The notes: generated from the letters alone by a model not told the origin. A stretch of 51,060 nt of DNA from Nitrospinota bacterium (GCA_016212275.1 JACRGR010000068.1:1-51060); one strand, 5' to 3'. Shown: positions 41,051-50,240, counted from the stretch's first letter. Program-made: numbers and translations.

Positions 41051-41620
41051 CTACGACTGGAGCGGGAGGAAGAACGGCGGCTTCACCAGCGCCTGCTTTT
41101 CATCCTCGTGCCAGTACACGTCTTTGTGTTTTTTGGTGGTTTGCAGATTCGACCGGCGAATGCCCAAAAGGCCCGTGGTCACTATCATCGAGCCGTCCGG
41201 CGAGAGGCTCAGCTTGGGCCGGTACAGCGGCTCCGGGGCCGGGCCGCCGATCACTTCCCCTTCCACGTTATACACCGATCCGTGACAGGGGCACTTGAAC
41301 ACATGTTCGCTGGGGAACCAGTTGGGGGTGCATCCCAGATGGGTACAAACGCCCACCAGGCCGTACATGCCATTTTTGTTACGCAGGAGCCATACGCGCT
41401 GGTTTTTCTTCCAGCGCTCATCCACCACCACGGTTTCGCTACCGGTGGGGGCCACATATTCATCAGGTTTACCGGCATTGAACGTGGAGCGCGGCTCATA
41501 GAGCACGCCGGGATAGAAGAACTTGGCGGCCGCTCCCCCAACGCCCCCGAAAAGGGCAAGCATGGAGCCCCAACCGACAAAATTGAAAAACCGCCTTCGT
41601 GAAAGGTTTTCCTCGGCCAT
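41051..41620 (-). CDS. Rieske iron-sulfur protein
   Basis: 189-residue 2Fe-2S protein that takes electrons from quinol at the cytochrome b complex. The cluster motifs are VCTHLGC (Cys92, His94, Cys97) and KCPCHGS (Cys110, Cys112, His113), with Ser115 and Tyr117 after it as in high-potential Rieske proteins. The N-terminus [20 protein letters not shown] is a Tat-type signal anchor with a twin-arginine-like motif. It is the first gene of the operon; the upstream 146 bases hold no gene and should contain the promoter. Confidence 0.94.
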   Translation of the reverse strand: MAEENLSRRRFFNFVGWGSMLALFGGVGGAAAKFFYPGVLYEPRSTFNAGKPDEYVAPTGSETVVVDERWKKNQRVWLLRNKNGMYGLVGVCTHLGCTPNWFPSEHVFKCPCHGSVYNVEGEVIGGPAPEPLYRPKLSLSPDGSMIVTTGLLGIRRSNLQTTKKHKDVYWHEDEKQALVKPPFFLPLQS

Positions 41621-41766
41621 TCCCCTACTCTCCTTCTTCCTCTCTATTTCCTTGCTTCCCTATAATCAAGCAAGACTTGCGTCTTATATCACAAGCAAGG
41701 CGTACCGTGCAAATCCGATTTTCTATCGCCCCGAACCGGCCAGCGCCATGGCGCCGCCCCCCGTGT

Positions 41767-43140
41767 TCAGGGAAATATCTTCCCAGGATTGAGGATATTA
41801 TCCGGGTCGAACGCCAATTTCAACCTTTTACTTATCGCCACTTCCGCCTCCCCCAGTTCCTTGCGGATGTAGGGCATCTTCGCCAAACCTACCCCATGCT
41901 CGCCCGAAAGCGTGCCATCAAGCTCCAAGGTGATGTCGAACACTTCCTCCACCGCTTTCAGCGCACGCGCGTATTCCTCCGCGTTGGCCGCGTCCGTCAT
42001 CACGTTCACATGGATGTTGCCGTCTCCCGCGTGCCCGAAGTTCACTATCGGCAATCCGGCGCGTTGCGAAAGCGCGTCCAGCCGATCCATCAGTTCCGCG
42101 ATGCGGGTGCGCGGGACGGTGATGTCCTCGTTGAGCTTCGTGGGGCTGATGCGGTTGATGGCCGCCGAAATGGAACGCCGGATCTTCCAAAACGATTGCG
42201 CCTCGTCCGCGTTTTGCGCGATGGTGAAACCGCGCGCATCGAGTTCGCGGCAGATTCCGTGTATCTTTTGCATCTCGTCACGCGCGGGTGTTTCGTCGCC
42301 GTCCGTTTCTATCAGTAACATTCCGCCAGCGTCCACCGGCAGGCCGATCTTCAAATATTCTTCCACGCACCGGATGGCGGTGCGGTCAATGTACTCCAGC
42401 GTGCGCGGCAATAACCGTTCGCGCAGGATGCGCGTCACCGCGTCCACCGCCGCCGTGCGCGCATCGAACACCGCCAAAGCGGTGACAACGCTGGGCGGGA
42501 GCGGAAGCACCTTCAACCGGATTTTCGTGACGATGCCGAGCGTCCCTTCCGAGCCGACCATCAGGCTCGTCAGATCGTACCCCACCGCCCCTTTCGCCGT
42601 CTTTATGCCGGTCTCTATCACGCTCCCATCCGCCAGCACCACGGTGAGGCCCATCACATAGTCGCGGGTTACGCCGTACTTCACCGCGCCTGGACCGCCC
42701 GCGCCGGTCATCACGTTGCCGCCGATGGTGGAGCTTTTCAGGCTGGCCGGATCGGGCGGATAAAAAAGCCCGTGCCGGGCAAGCTCTTTCCCCAGCTCGA
42801 AATTGACGATGCCCGGCTCCACCTCCACATACATCGCCTCGGCATCCAGCTTCAGGATGCGGTTCATCCGCGCGAATGCGATGACCACGCCCCCCTGGAT
42901 TGGCACCGCCGCCCCGGTGAACCCGGTCCCGGCTCCGCGCGGAGTGATGGGGATTTTATGTTTTGAGCACGCCTTCGCTATTTCAATAACTTCAGCTGTG
43001 GATTCGGGAAAGCAGACGCACTCTGGCAGGTGTTTTATTTTGGTGGCGTCGAACGAATAGAGGAGGAGTTCCGCCTTGTCGGTGGTCAGGTTTATGCACC
43101 CTCTCCGCAGTTCCGAAAGCGCATGTTCGTTGATGGTCAT
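41767..43140 (-). CDS. FAD-linked oxidase, GlcD/D-lactate dehydrogenase type
   Basis: 457 residues. The FAD-binding PCMH domain shows the signature PRGAGTGFTGAAVP and VEPGIVNFELGKELARHGLF, then PPDPASLKSSTIGGNVMTGAGG. GSEGTLGIVTKIRLKVLPLP and NFGHAGDGNIHVNVMTD with SGEHGVGLAKMPYI near the C-terminus complete the glycolate-oxidase-D/LDH pattern. The likely reaction is oxidation of a 2-hydroxy acid. It overlaps the upstream nuclease-like gene by 4 bases, which is an odd partner. No glcE or glcF genes are present, so the bacterial D-lactate-type oxidase is the better guess. Confidence 0.9.
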   Translation of the reverse strand: MTINEHALSELRRGCINLTTDKAELLLYSFDATKIKHLPECVCFPESTAEVIEIAKACSKHKIPITPRGAGTGFTGAAVPIQGGVVIAFARMNRILKLDAEAMYVEVEPGIVNFELGKELARHGLFYPPDPASLKSSTIGGNVMTGAGGPGAVKYGVTRDYVMGLTVVLADGSVIETGIKTAKGAVGYDLTSLMVGSEGTLGIVTKIRLKVLPLPPSVVTALAVFDARTAAVDAVTRILRERLLPRTLEYIDRTAIRCVEEYLKIGLPVDAGGMLLIETDGDETPARDEMQKIHGICRELDARGFTIAQNADEAQSFWKIRRSISAAINRISPTKLNEDITVPRTRIAELMDRLDALSQRAGLPIVNFGHAGDGNIHVNVMTDAANAEEYARALKAVEEVFDITLELDGTLSGEHGVGLAKMPYIRKELGEAEVAISKRLKLAFDPDNILNPGKIFP

Positions 43141-43982
43141 TTCAGGGCGACGATGGACTTTTTGAGTTCCACTACCTCAATGTTTTGAGGGCAGTCCTTC
43201 CAGTTGTGACGCCAGCAAACGATCACATCGCACTCCGATGATGAATGCCCGTGTTCCTTGAAATTCCTGCTTTCAAATTCAAACTCAATGCGCACACTCT
43301 GCCATTTACCGTTTCCGGTATCCCGTTTTGCCTCGCAATCCGGGAATGCGCTTTGTACCGCTTCAACGTAATAACCTAATTCCTTCGCAACCATTCCAAA
43401 AAGGAGAATCACCCCGTTTTCATTGACCGGTTCATGCCGAAGCCCCCTGAAATTCAACGGTGGCCCGTAAGTAGTCCTGTTTGAGAGTCGAGTATGGGCG
43501 GTTTTGTGAGCCGGTTCTTTTTCATCCTCGCGGTCTTCGGATATGTAACCTTCGGGATTGGCTGAAGCAGTAGGCAGGAGGTCTATCACGTCTTTCCATT
43601 CCGGTGTGCCTTCGGCAAATTCGCGGAATTTCTGTGGCATATCTCTCCAGTTTCCGAAACGCCTCCTTATAGTCGTAACGTCATAATGGCCCACCTTGCC
43701 ATATTGGAAAACTGTAGGTGCCTTTCCGCAATGCCTCACTGCTTTTCCCCAATCCCGCAGTAGTTCATTATCCTCTGCCCGGACATTACCCGTATTCGGC
43801 TTATACCCTGCCGTTTGCACGGCTTGGTTCCAGTTATCAAAAAACTGATTGATATCCCTTAGATCGATCTTGTATTTTGAATAAAAATCCCTAATTGATG
43901 GCGGATGACCGTGTTCTTTGGTAAATCTCTTGATTGCGTCGAGAATCGCCTCTCTTGATATTAAGGGAGGTGGGAAACTCAC
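43137..43982 (-). CDS. Homing-endonuclease-repeat protein with nuclease-like C-terminus
   Basis: 281 residues. Residues about 8-130 contain two or three repeats of the HNH-associated (homing endonuclease associated) type, e.g. SIRDFYSKYKIDLRDINQFF...WNQAVQTAGYKP and YDVTTIRRRFGNWRDMPQKF, likely DNA-binding helices. The C-terminal half reads like a restriction-endonuclease fold: RIEFEFESRNFKEHGHSSSE, then CDVIVCWRHNW and IEVVELKKS, which supplies Glu, Asp, and Glu-Leu-Lys in the expected order. It overlaps the HEPN gene upstream and glcD-like gene downstream by 4 bases each. A nuclease or RNA/DNA-targeting defence protein is possible; not shown. Confidence 0.7.
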   Translation of the reverse strand: MSFPPPLISREAILDAIKRFTKEHGHPPSIRDFYSKYKIDLRDINQFFDNWNQAVQTAGYKPNTGNVRAEDNELLRDWGKAVRHCGKAPTVFQYGKVGHYDVTTIRRRFGNWRDMPQKFREFAEGTPEWKDVIDLLPTASANPEGYISEDREDEKEPAHKTAHTRLSNRTTYGPPLNFRGLRHEPVNENGVILLFGMVAKELGYYVEAVQSAFPDCEAKRDTGNGKWQSVRIEFEFESRNFKEHGHSSSECDVIVCWRHNWKDCPQNIEVVELKKSIVALK

Positions 43983-44389
43983 TTGGCAATCTCCAGGGCG
44001 GCTAAAACGGTCTCGCGCGTTTTGCCGGCCAGTTCAAAGGCCCTTTCCGCATCGTTGCGGGAAGTATCCATCAGGTCGCCCGGATAACGGAAATCCACCC
44101 CGAACGGATTGAGTTCGGTAATATCATTCAAGGATGCGGCCATACGGGGGTTTTGTTTCGCAACAATATCCAACAGTTCCCCAAGGTTGTGCGTTTTGGG
44201 GAAATCGGCCTGTATCATGACCATGTACGCCTTCAAAAATTTTTCTGTCGCCTGTTGGCAATGGAAACCGATCGCCTCCGGGAACGAAGCATTTTCGAGC
44301 AAAAGGAGCTTGGCCACTCCCATATCCTTTTCCGCCTTTTCGAGCCACTGCCGCACCAGTTCCTTTTTTATTTCATCAGGCGGCTTCAT
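43979..44389 (-). CDS. HEPN-domain protein
   Basis: 136-residue HEPN protein, toxin or antitoxin half of a HEPN-MNT module. WLEKAEKDMGVAKLLLLENA, then FHCQQATEKFLKAYMVMI and TFNLGELL-like KTHNLGELLDIVAK are classic HEPN helices. The canonical RX4-6H RNase motif is not obvious near the C-terminus (DTSRNDAERAFELAGKTRE), so the protein may be of the non-cleaving type that is modified by the nucleotidyltransferase. It overlaps the MNT gene by 14 bases and the nuclease-like gene by 4. Confidence 0.87.
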   Translation of the reverse strand: MKPPDEIKKELVRQWLEKAEKDMGVAKLLLLENASFPEAIGFHCQQATEKFLKAYMVMIQADFPKTHNLGELLDIVAKQNPRMAASLNDITELNPFGVDFRYPGDLMDTSRNDAERAFELAGKTRETVLAALEIAK

Positions 44390-44696
44390 AAATCACTATG
44401 CCGCCCTTATTGGCCGGATAGGCAAGGCCTCCAATTACGGGCTTTGTTTCCTCGAACCGTTCGGTGGACATAACTACTATGTCAAAGGGATAACCAAGGC
44501 CCCGCAATGCGTTGCCGATGCGCACGCCTTCCCTGCGGAGGCTGACCGGATGGTCCTCAAGAACGAGAATATCAATATCGCTGTCCGGGGTCATCGTCCC
44601 TTTTGCCGCCGAACCGAACAAAATGACGCGCCGCGGCATGGTTACCGATAATATGCGGTTTTTTATTTCATTTAGGACGCTCTGATCCAAGCCCAT
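44376..44696 (-). CDS. MNT-type nucleotidyltransferase (partner of HEPN)
   Basis: 106 residues from ATG at 44696, or 118 from a TTG at 44732 whose bases overlap the TGA stop of the upstream gene (TTGA). The NTase motif GSAAKGTMTPDSDIDILV contains the Gly-Ser and the double Asp needed for metal binding; a third Asp comes in YPFDIVVMSTER. Such proteins transfer AMP to HEPN toxins in known pairs. The C-terminus (NKGGIVIYEAA) overlaps the HEPN start. Confidence 0.87.
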   Translation of the reverse strand: MGLDQSVLNEIKNRILSVTMPRRVILFGSAAKGTMTPDSDIDILVLEDHPVSLRREGVRIGNALRGLGYPFDIVVMSTERFEETKPVIGGLAYPANKGGIVIYEAA

Positions 44697-44728
44697 GCGT
44701 TCATAATATCGGCTTCTTTCCCCAAGCG

Positions 44729-45352
44729 TCAACCAGAAACCCCGGAAACCCCCAGCGTTTTGCGGATTTCGTCGGCGGTGGCGCGGTCCATTCCCCGATC
44801 GCGCTCTTCGAGTTTCGCGATGAGCGCGCGCCGCACTTCCGCCGGGCGGTTCTGCGCGAACTTGCTTTTCACTTCCGTTTGCTCCGGGTCTATGCGGAAC
44901 ACCGCCGTTTCCGCCAGCGGCTTTTGGTACAGCGGGTCATCCGGCGTTATCGGCGCGAATCCCCCTTCCGGCTGGTATTTTTCCATCAGCTTTTGCAGGG
45001 CCTCGGCCTTTTCCCGCGCGTCCTCCACCACGCTCCCCTTTCCTTTAATATGCACCGACTTGAAGAAAATGGTGGCGGGACACGCATACTTTTCCGCTAT
45101 CCAGTACGAGGGGATGGACGAATACGGCAGATCCGCCGAGAACGCCACTTTGCATTCCGCATTTTTGAAATAGGAAAACTTCTCCCCGGCCATCGCGCCG
45201 TGGAAATACACCTTCCCGCCGTGCCATACGAAGTTCAGCGGCGCCACGCGCGGATACCCTTGCGCATCCACGATGCCCACCTGCCCCACCGGCGCGGTGG
45301 ATAATACGATTTGCACGTCCCCGTCTTTTCCCGAAAAATCCTTCCGCCGCAT
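44729..45352 (-). CDS. Pyridoxamine-5'-phosphate-oxidase-family flavin-binding protein
   Basis: 207 residues from the ATG at 45352, which has AAGGCGG in front; a longer frame to 45427 would reach into the ATPase gene. The split-barrel pattern is clear: GQVGIVDAQGYPRVAPLNFV, KVYFHGAMAGEKFSYFKN and VAFSADLP, then ATIFFKSVHIKGKGSVVED. Proteins of this kind bind FMN or F420-like cofactors and reduce small molecules. It heads the overlapping run with MNT, HEPN and the nuclease-like gene; that context is unusual for a housekeeping flavoprotein. Confidence 0.85.
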   Translation of the reverse strand: MRRKDFSGKDGDVQIVLSTAPVGQVGIVDAQGYPRVAPLNFVWHGGKVYFHGAMAGEKFSYFKNAECKVAFSADLPYSSIPSYWIAEKYACPATIFFKSVHIKGKGSVVEDAREKAEALQKLMEKYQPEGGFAPITPDDPLYQKPLAETAVFRIDPEQTEVKSKFAQNRPAEVRRALIAKLEERDRGMDRATADEIRKTLGVSGVSG

Positions 45353-45425
45353 ATCCGCCTTTCTGTTTGAGCGATTTACCGTTAAACAAGGTAAAATATA
45401 CATCATTAGCCAACGTGGAGGAGGC

Positions 45426-48167
45426 ATGCACTTCTATCAACTCTCCATCGAATCCGCCGCGAAAGAACTGAACACCGACCTCAAGGACGGCCTCGCCGAG
45501 CCTGAAGCCCAAACGCGGCTGAAAGCGCGCGGCGAAAACCGCCTGCGAAAGACCAACGAGCGGAGCGCGCTGGCCATCTTTCTCACCCAGTTCAAGGACC
45601 TGCTGGTAGCCATCCTGGCCGCCGCCGGTTTTTTCTCCATGTACCTTGGCGAATACCGCGACGCGGTGCTGATGTTCGGCATCATCTTCGTGAACACCTC
45701 CGTCCGCTTCTGGCAGGAATACAAGGCGGAAAAAATGCTCGAAGCGCTCAAGGCGCTGATGGTCCCCTCCGCCAAGATCATCCGCGATGGGGAAGAACGC
45801 GAGATAAACGCTTTTCACCTCGTTCCCGGCGATCTGGTACTGCTGGAAGAAGGGGACGGCGTGCCGGCGGACATCCGGCTGGTGGAAAGCGAGAACTTCG
45901 CCACCAACGATTTCATCCTCACCGGCGAAGTCACCCCGCAATCCAAAAGCCACCTAATAAAAATAGAACGGGAGGTCGCCGTCACATTCCAGGACAACTG
46001 CGTGTTCAGCGGCGTGACGGTGGCGCGCGGCATGGCCCGCGGCGTGGTGTTCGCCACCGGCATGGAATCGGAGATCGGCAAGATCGCGCGCGGCTCGGAA
46101 GAAATTATTGCCACCCCCTCGCCGTTGCAACGGGAGGTCTCGAACCTCGCGGCAAAGATCACGCAGGTGGCCGCCGCCATCATCGGCCTGCTCATCCTCA
46201 CCCGGCTGGCGATGCACGCGGGACTGCGCGAGGCGCTGGTGTTTTCCATCGGCGTTGCCGCCGCCATGGTGCCGGAAGGGATGCCCACGCAGATCTCCAT
46301 AGCCTTGGCGCTGGGGGCCGGGCGGCTGGCCGCGAAAAACGCCATCGTCAAAAAACTCTCCGCCGTCGAAACGCTGGGGGCCGCCACCGTCATCGCATCC
46401 GACAAAACCGGCACCATCACCAAGAACGAGATCACCATAAACAACTGTTATTTCGGCGGAATGCACTTCTTCGTATCCGGCGCCGGTTACGCCCCACAGG
46501 GCGAGATAGTGGACGAGGAGGGCAAATCCTGGCGGCGCGAGACCATCGGCGAACTGAAGGCGTTTTTCCTGAACGGCTACCTATCCTCCACCGGGAAGGT
46601 GCGCCCCCCGGACGCGGAGCACAACACCTGGTATGCCATCGGCGACCCCACCGAAGCCGCGTTCGGCACATTGGCCCTGAAAGCGGGGTACGACCTGGAC
46701 GAGGTGGACGAACAATACCAGCGGATCGAACTGTTCCCCTTCGATTCCGACCGGAAGCGGATGACCATCATCCGGGAGCACAAGGGGCACCGCACCGCCT
46801 TGATGAAAGGCGCGCTGGAAAACGTTCTGGAGTCATGCACCCACTTCGTATCGCGCGGCGTGGTGGCCCCGTTAACCGACAATGACGTGCGCCGCTTCTT
46901 AAGTCTGGGGCGGAGCCACGCATTCCACTCCCTGCGCGTGCTGGCGCTGGCTTACAAAGACCTGCCGCTGAAGGACGGCTATACGATGGGCGAAGCGGAA
47001 ACCGGGCTTATATTTTCCGGCCTCGTGACCATGCTGGACCCGCCGCACGACGAGGTTAAAGGCGCGGTGCGGCACGCATTCCGCGCGCAGATGAAAGTGG
47101 TGATGATCACCGGAGACAATGCCGCCACCGCGAAAGCCGTGGCTCACGCCATCGGCATGAAGGACGCCGACCATCGCCTGCCGGACGTGGTGGACGGTGA
47201 GGAGCTGGCCGCGCTGAGCAACGGCGATATGGACCGCCTGCTTTCCGCGCGGGCCGTGATATTTTCGCGCGTGACCCCGCAGGACAAACTGCGGATCGTG
47301 GAACTGCTGAAAAAACGGGGCGAGGTGGTGGCCGTGACCGGCGACGGCGTGAACGACGCGCTGAGCCTCAAGCGGGCGGACATTGGCATCGCCATGGGGC
47401 AAAAAGGCTCCGAAGTGGCGAAAGAGGCGTCCGACCTCGTTCTGCTGGACGACAACTTTTCGACCATCGTGCTGGCGGTGCAGGAAGGCAGGACCATCTA
47501 CAAGAACCTGGAAAAGACCATCACCTCGTCGCTCACGGCCAACTTCGGCGAGCTTTTTTGCGTCCTGTTCGGGTTTCTCGCCGGCTTTTGGGGATACCCC
47601 ATACCGATCCTCGCCGTGCAGATATTGGCGGTGGACCTCATCGGCGAGTTCCTGCCGCTGATGTTCCTGACGTTCGACCCGCCGGAAGCGGCCCTGATGC
47701 ACGAGCCGCCGCGCGACCTTAAAAAGCACATCGTAAACGGCGGTTCATTGAGGAACATCGTTTTCTTCGGCGCGCTGATGGGATTGTTCGCCTTCCTGTC
47801 GTTCATGGCCGTCTTCACCCTGCACGCCCACGAAACCCTGCATTACGAACGCGCCCTTGCCGCCGCGTACGTCACCATCGTTTTTTGCCAGTTCATGAAC
47901 ATCCTCTCGCGCCGCACGGCGGACTCGGTGTTCACCGATTACTTCTTTTCCAACGGGCACCTGCTGGCGGGGTTCTTCCTTTCCATCGGGTTCATCCTGA
48001 CCATCGTGTACCTGCCGGTGGCGAACCTTTTTTTCCACACCGGGCCGCTGGCGGCGGCGGAGTGGGGCTACCCGCTCGGCTTTGCCGCGCTGTTCCTGCT
48101 GGCCCACGAACTGCGTAAGGCCGCCATAAAACCGGTACGACATTCCCACGCAATGCAGATCCAGTAG
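45426..48167 (+). CDS. P-type cation-transporting ATPase (P2-like)
   Basis: 913-residue ATP-driven ion pump. ATG at 45426 follows GGAGGAGG. The N-terminal MHFYQLSIESAAKELNTDLKDGL is the cation-ATPase N-domain. Actuator motif: TGEVTPQSK (usually TGES). TM4 reads VPEGMPTQISIALALG (usual PEGLP). The phosphorylated Asp326 lies in SDKTGTITKNE. Nucleotide domain: FPFDSDRKRM and KGALENVL. Hinge: TGDGVNDALSLKRADIGIAMG. TM6 reads AVDLIGEFLPLMFLTFDPPE, not the NLVTDGLPA of Ca pumps. The ion is unclear: Ca2+, Na+ or another cation. Complete with ten expected helices. Confidence 0.9.
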   Translation: MHFYQLSIESAAKELNTDLKDGLAEPEAQTRLKARGENRLRKTNERSALAIFLTQFKDLLVAILAAAGFFSMYLGEYRDAVLMFGIIFVNTSVRFWQEYKAEKMLEALKALMVPSAKIIRDGEEREINAFHLVPGDLVLLEEGDGVPADIRLVESENFATNDFILTGEVTPQSKSHLIKIEREVAVTFQDNCVFSGVTVARGMARGVVFATGMESEIGKIARGSEEIIATPSPLQREVSNLAAKITQVAAAIIGLLILTRLAMHAGLREALVFSIGVAAAMVPEGMPTQISIALALGAGRLAAKNAIVKKLSAVETLGAATVIASDKTGTITKNEITINNCYFGGMHFFVSGAGYAPQGEIVDEEGKSWRRETIGELKAFFLNGYLSSTGKVRPPDAEHNTWYAIGDPTEAAFGTLALKAGYDLDEVDEQYQRIELFPFDSDRKRMTIIREHKGHRTALMKGALENVLESCTHFVSRGVVAPLTDNDVRRFLSLGRSHAFHSLRVLALAYKDLPLKDGYTMGEAETGLIFSGLVTMLDPPHDEVKGAVRHAFRAQMKVVMITGDNAATAKAVAHAIGMKDADHRLPDVVDGEELAALSNGDMDRLLSARAVIFSRVTPQDKLRIVELLKKRGEVVAVTGDGVNDALSLKRADIGIAMGQKGSEVAKEASDLVLLDDNFSTIVLAVQEGRTIYKNLEKTITSSLTANFGELFCVLFGFLAGFWGYPIPILAVQILAVDLIGEFLPLMFLTFDPPEAALMHEPPRDLKKHIVNGGSLRNIVFFGALMGLFAFLSFMAVFTLHAHETLHYERALAAAYVTIVFCQFMNILSRRTADSVFTDYFFSNGHLLAGFFLSIGFILTIVYLPVANLFFHTGPLAAAEWGYPLGFAALFLLAHELRKAAIKPVRHSHAMQIQ

Positions 48168-48195
48168 AAGATTGAGCGGTGAGAGGGAAAGTAGG

Positions 48196-48270
48196 TGGTG
48201 GGCGATACAGGATTTGAACCTGTGGCTTCTACCGTGTGAAGGTAGCACTCTACCGCTGAGTTAATCGCCC
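48196..48270 (-). tRNA. tRNA-Val (CAC)
   Basis: 75-nt tRNA including an encoded CCA end (48196-48198). Acceptor stem GGGCGAT/ATCGCCC, T-arm with GGTTCAAATCC, D-arm TTAACTCAGCGGTAGAG. The anticodon arm is CTACC-TTCACAC-GGTAG, so positions 34-36 are CAC. It lies between the ATPase gene and the GlxA-type regulator. Confidence 0.95.
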
Positions 48271-48488
48271 AACGCGAAGAACGCATTGTAAGGCATTTCC
48301 CCCCCGGCGGGCAACTGCCCTAAAACAGGATAATTCTGATGATGGGGATGTGATTCTGTATCAGGTACTTGAATGGAGTAAAGTGGAGCCAGGTCGACGG
48401 CGCAAAGCGCGAACCTCCGGCATTTATGTTGCTACCCTCCCAAAAAAACGACGTTGAGGCGAAAAGTGCGTTGGGTGAGAGAAAACTG

Positions 48489-49445
48489 TTATTTGCCACG
48501 GAACTCCCTGCGGTAGCGGCCAGGGGAAGTTTTGACCGCGCTGGTGAAGTGTTGCCGAAAGGAGACTTCGGAGCCGAAACCGGCGGACTGCGCAACAATA
48601 GCCATGGGCGCGTCGGTCTTTTCCAGCAGGCGTTGCGCCATTGCGATCCGTTGTCCCATCAGCCATTTTCCAGGGCTGGTGCCGGTGGCCTTGCGCCAAC
48701 TCCGGGTAAATGTCCGTCTACTCATAAAGGCGCGCCGTGCAAGAGCGTCAAGGGTAAGATGTTTATCGATATTTTTTTGGATCCATTCCATCACCTTCCC
48801 CAAATGGTCCTCCTCCAGGTGCGAGGGAAGCGGTTGCTCAATATATTGGGCCTGCCCGCCTTGGCGGTGAGGGAAAACCACCATCCGCCGCGCCACTCTA
48901 CTGGCAACATCCGCCCCGTGGCGGCAACGAAGAATGTGAAGGCAACAGTCAATGCCGGCGGCAACTCCGGCTGACGTAATAATATTGCCATCTTCCACAT
49001 AAAGCACCGCCGGATCGACATCGATGCGCGGGTACCGGCGGGCCAGATCGTCTGCCCATTCCCAATGGGTGGTCGCCTTACATCCGTCCAACAGACCGGC
49101 CGCGGCCAAAACATAAGTTCCCAGGCATAATCCCGCAATAAGCGCCCCGCGCCGCTGTGCCTTGATCAGTGCCTTTAACAGGGGCCGCGGAGGTGTTTCA
49201 TCAGGATTGCGCCAAGAGGGAACGATGATGATACCCGCCTTTGACAGGCTGGAAAGAGTGTGCGGGGTTGAAAGACTGAACCCCGCCGAGGTTCTGAGCG
49301 GGCCAGGTTCCGCGGCGCAGACAAAGAGATTAAAGCGGGGGAGAGCCGACCTTTGCCGGTTCTCGCCGAAGACGCAACACGGGATGGAGAGGTGGAACGG
49401 ACTTATCCCATCGAATGCAATAACGGCAACGGTGTCTATGCTCAT
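48489..49445 (-). CDS. GlxA-family AraC-type transcription regulator
   Basis: 318 residues from the ATG at 49445 (AAGGAGCC before it). The N-terminal 180 residues form a DJ-1/PfpI-like amidotransferase-fold domain (VAVIAFDGISPFHLSIPCCV, then ALIAGLCLGTYVLAAAGLLDG with the Cys at the nucleophile-elbow position, and TTHWEWADDLARRYP). The C-terminal 100 residues hold two HTH motifs of AraC type: LTLDALARRAFMSRRTFTR and PMAIVAQSAGFGSEVSFRQH. It is divergent from the isochorismatase-family gene at 49599, the usual arrangement for a local regulator and its target. Confidence 0.92.
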   Translation of the reverse strand: MSIDTVAVIAFDGISPFHLSIPCCVFGENRQRSALPRFNLFVCAAEPGPLRTSAGFSLSTPHTLSSLSKAGIIIVPSWRNPDETPPRPLLKALIKAQRRGALIAGLCLGTYVLAAAGLLDGCKATTHWEWADDLARRYPRIDVDPAVLYVEDGNIITSAGVAAGIDCCLHILRCRHGADVASRVARRMVVFPHRQGGQAQYIEQPLPSHLEEDHLGKVMEWIQKNIDKHLTLDALARRAFMSRRTFTRSWRKATGTSPGKWLMGQRIAMAQRLLEKTDAPMAIVAQSAGFGSEVSFRQHFTSAVKTSPGRYRREFRGK

Positions 49446-49598
49446 GAGGCTCCTTATTCCGGCTATTGGCCCATTACCATCATATTCTGGCATACGGGCC
49501 AATTGTTCGGCAATCTGAAAAAAGGCATTATCCGAACCATGGGAACAACATCCGCATTTCAGACATCCGCCAACGAACATTGAGAAAGGAGATCAAAG

Positions 49599-50237
49599 AT
49601 GAAAACGGAACCGAAACGCGCCCTGATGGTGATCGATGTGCAGAACGAGTATTTTGACGGCAAACTGCCGATAGAGTTCCCGCCCTCCAGTGATTCGCTT
49701 GCCAATATCTTGCGGGCCATGAATGCCGCCGAGGCGGCGGGGATGCCTGTTATCGTTGTGGAAAATCTGCTGGAAGGGGACCACCCGGTCTTTGCCCGCG
49801 GATCGCATGGCGCCGCGCTCCATCCCGCCATCGCGGAAAAAATGCGGAGCCGCCTAATCACCAAATCGTTCCCCAGCGGGTTCGCGGGCACTGGCCTCAA
49901 AGAATGGCTGAAAGAGCGTGGAATCGATACGGTGACTATCGTTGGATATATGACCCAAATGTGCGATCTCTCTGCGGCCATCCACGCCATCCATCTCGGG
50001 TTCGCGGTCGAGTTCCTGTCCGACGCCACGGGCACCATTCCCCTTGCCAATCGCGCCGGCTATGCAAGCGCCCAGGACATCCACCGGGTGGTCTGCGTGG
50101 TCTTGCAATCCCGCTTTGGAGCGGTGATGAGTACCGATGAATGGGTTGCCCTGCTTGAAAAGGGGGGCGGAGCGGAGAGGGACACCATCCTTGGTTCATT
50201 GCAAAAAGCCCGCGAATTTAGCGGCTCCGCGAGGTAA
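49599..50237 (+). CDS. Isochorismatase-family cysteine hydrolase
   Basis: 212 residues. The catalytic triad of the family is visible: Asp13 in LMVIDVQNEYF, Lys89 in RLITKSFPSGFAGT, and Cys122 in VGYMTQMCDLSAA. The region after it (HLGFAVEFLSDATGTIPLAN) is the cis-peptide/substrate loop. AAAGGAG precedes the ATG. Members act on amides such as nicotinamide or N-carbamoyl compounds; the substrate here is not readable. The pair with the divergent GlxA-type regulator suggests it is induced by its substrate. Confidence 0.92.
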   Translation: MKTEPKRALMVIDVQNEYFDGKLPIEFPPSSDSLANILRAMNAAEAAGMPVIVVENLLEGDHPVFARGSHGAALHPAIAEKMRSRLITKSFPSGFAGTGLKEWLKERGIDTVTIVGYMTQMCDLSAAIHAIHLGFAVEFLSDATGTIPLANRAGYASAQDIHRVVCVVLQSRFGAVMSTDEWVALLEKGGGAERDTILGSLQKAREFSGSAR

Positions 50238-50240
50238 AAC

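Noticed and set aside
48271..48488. Possible second tRNA or small RNA beside tRNA-Val
   Set aside because: Checked by eye: only one cloverleaf is present; the rest shows no stable stem with a T-run.
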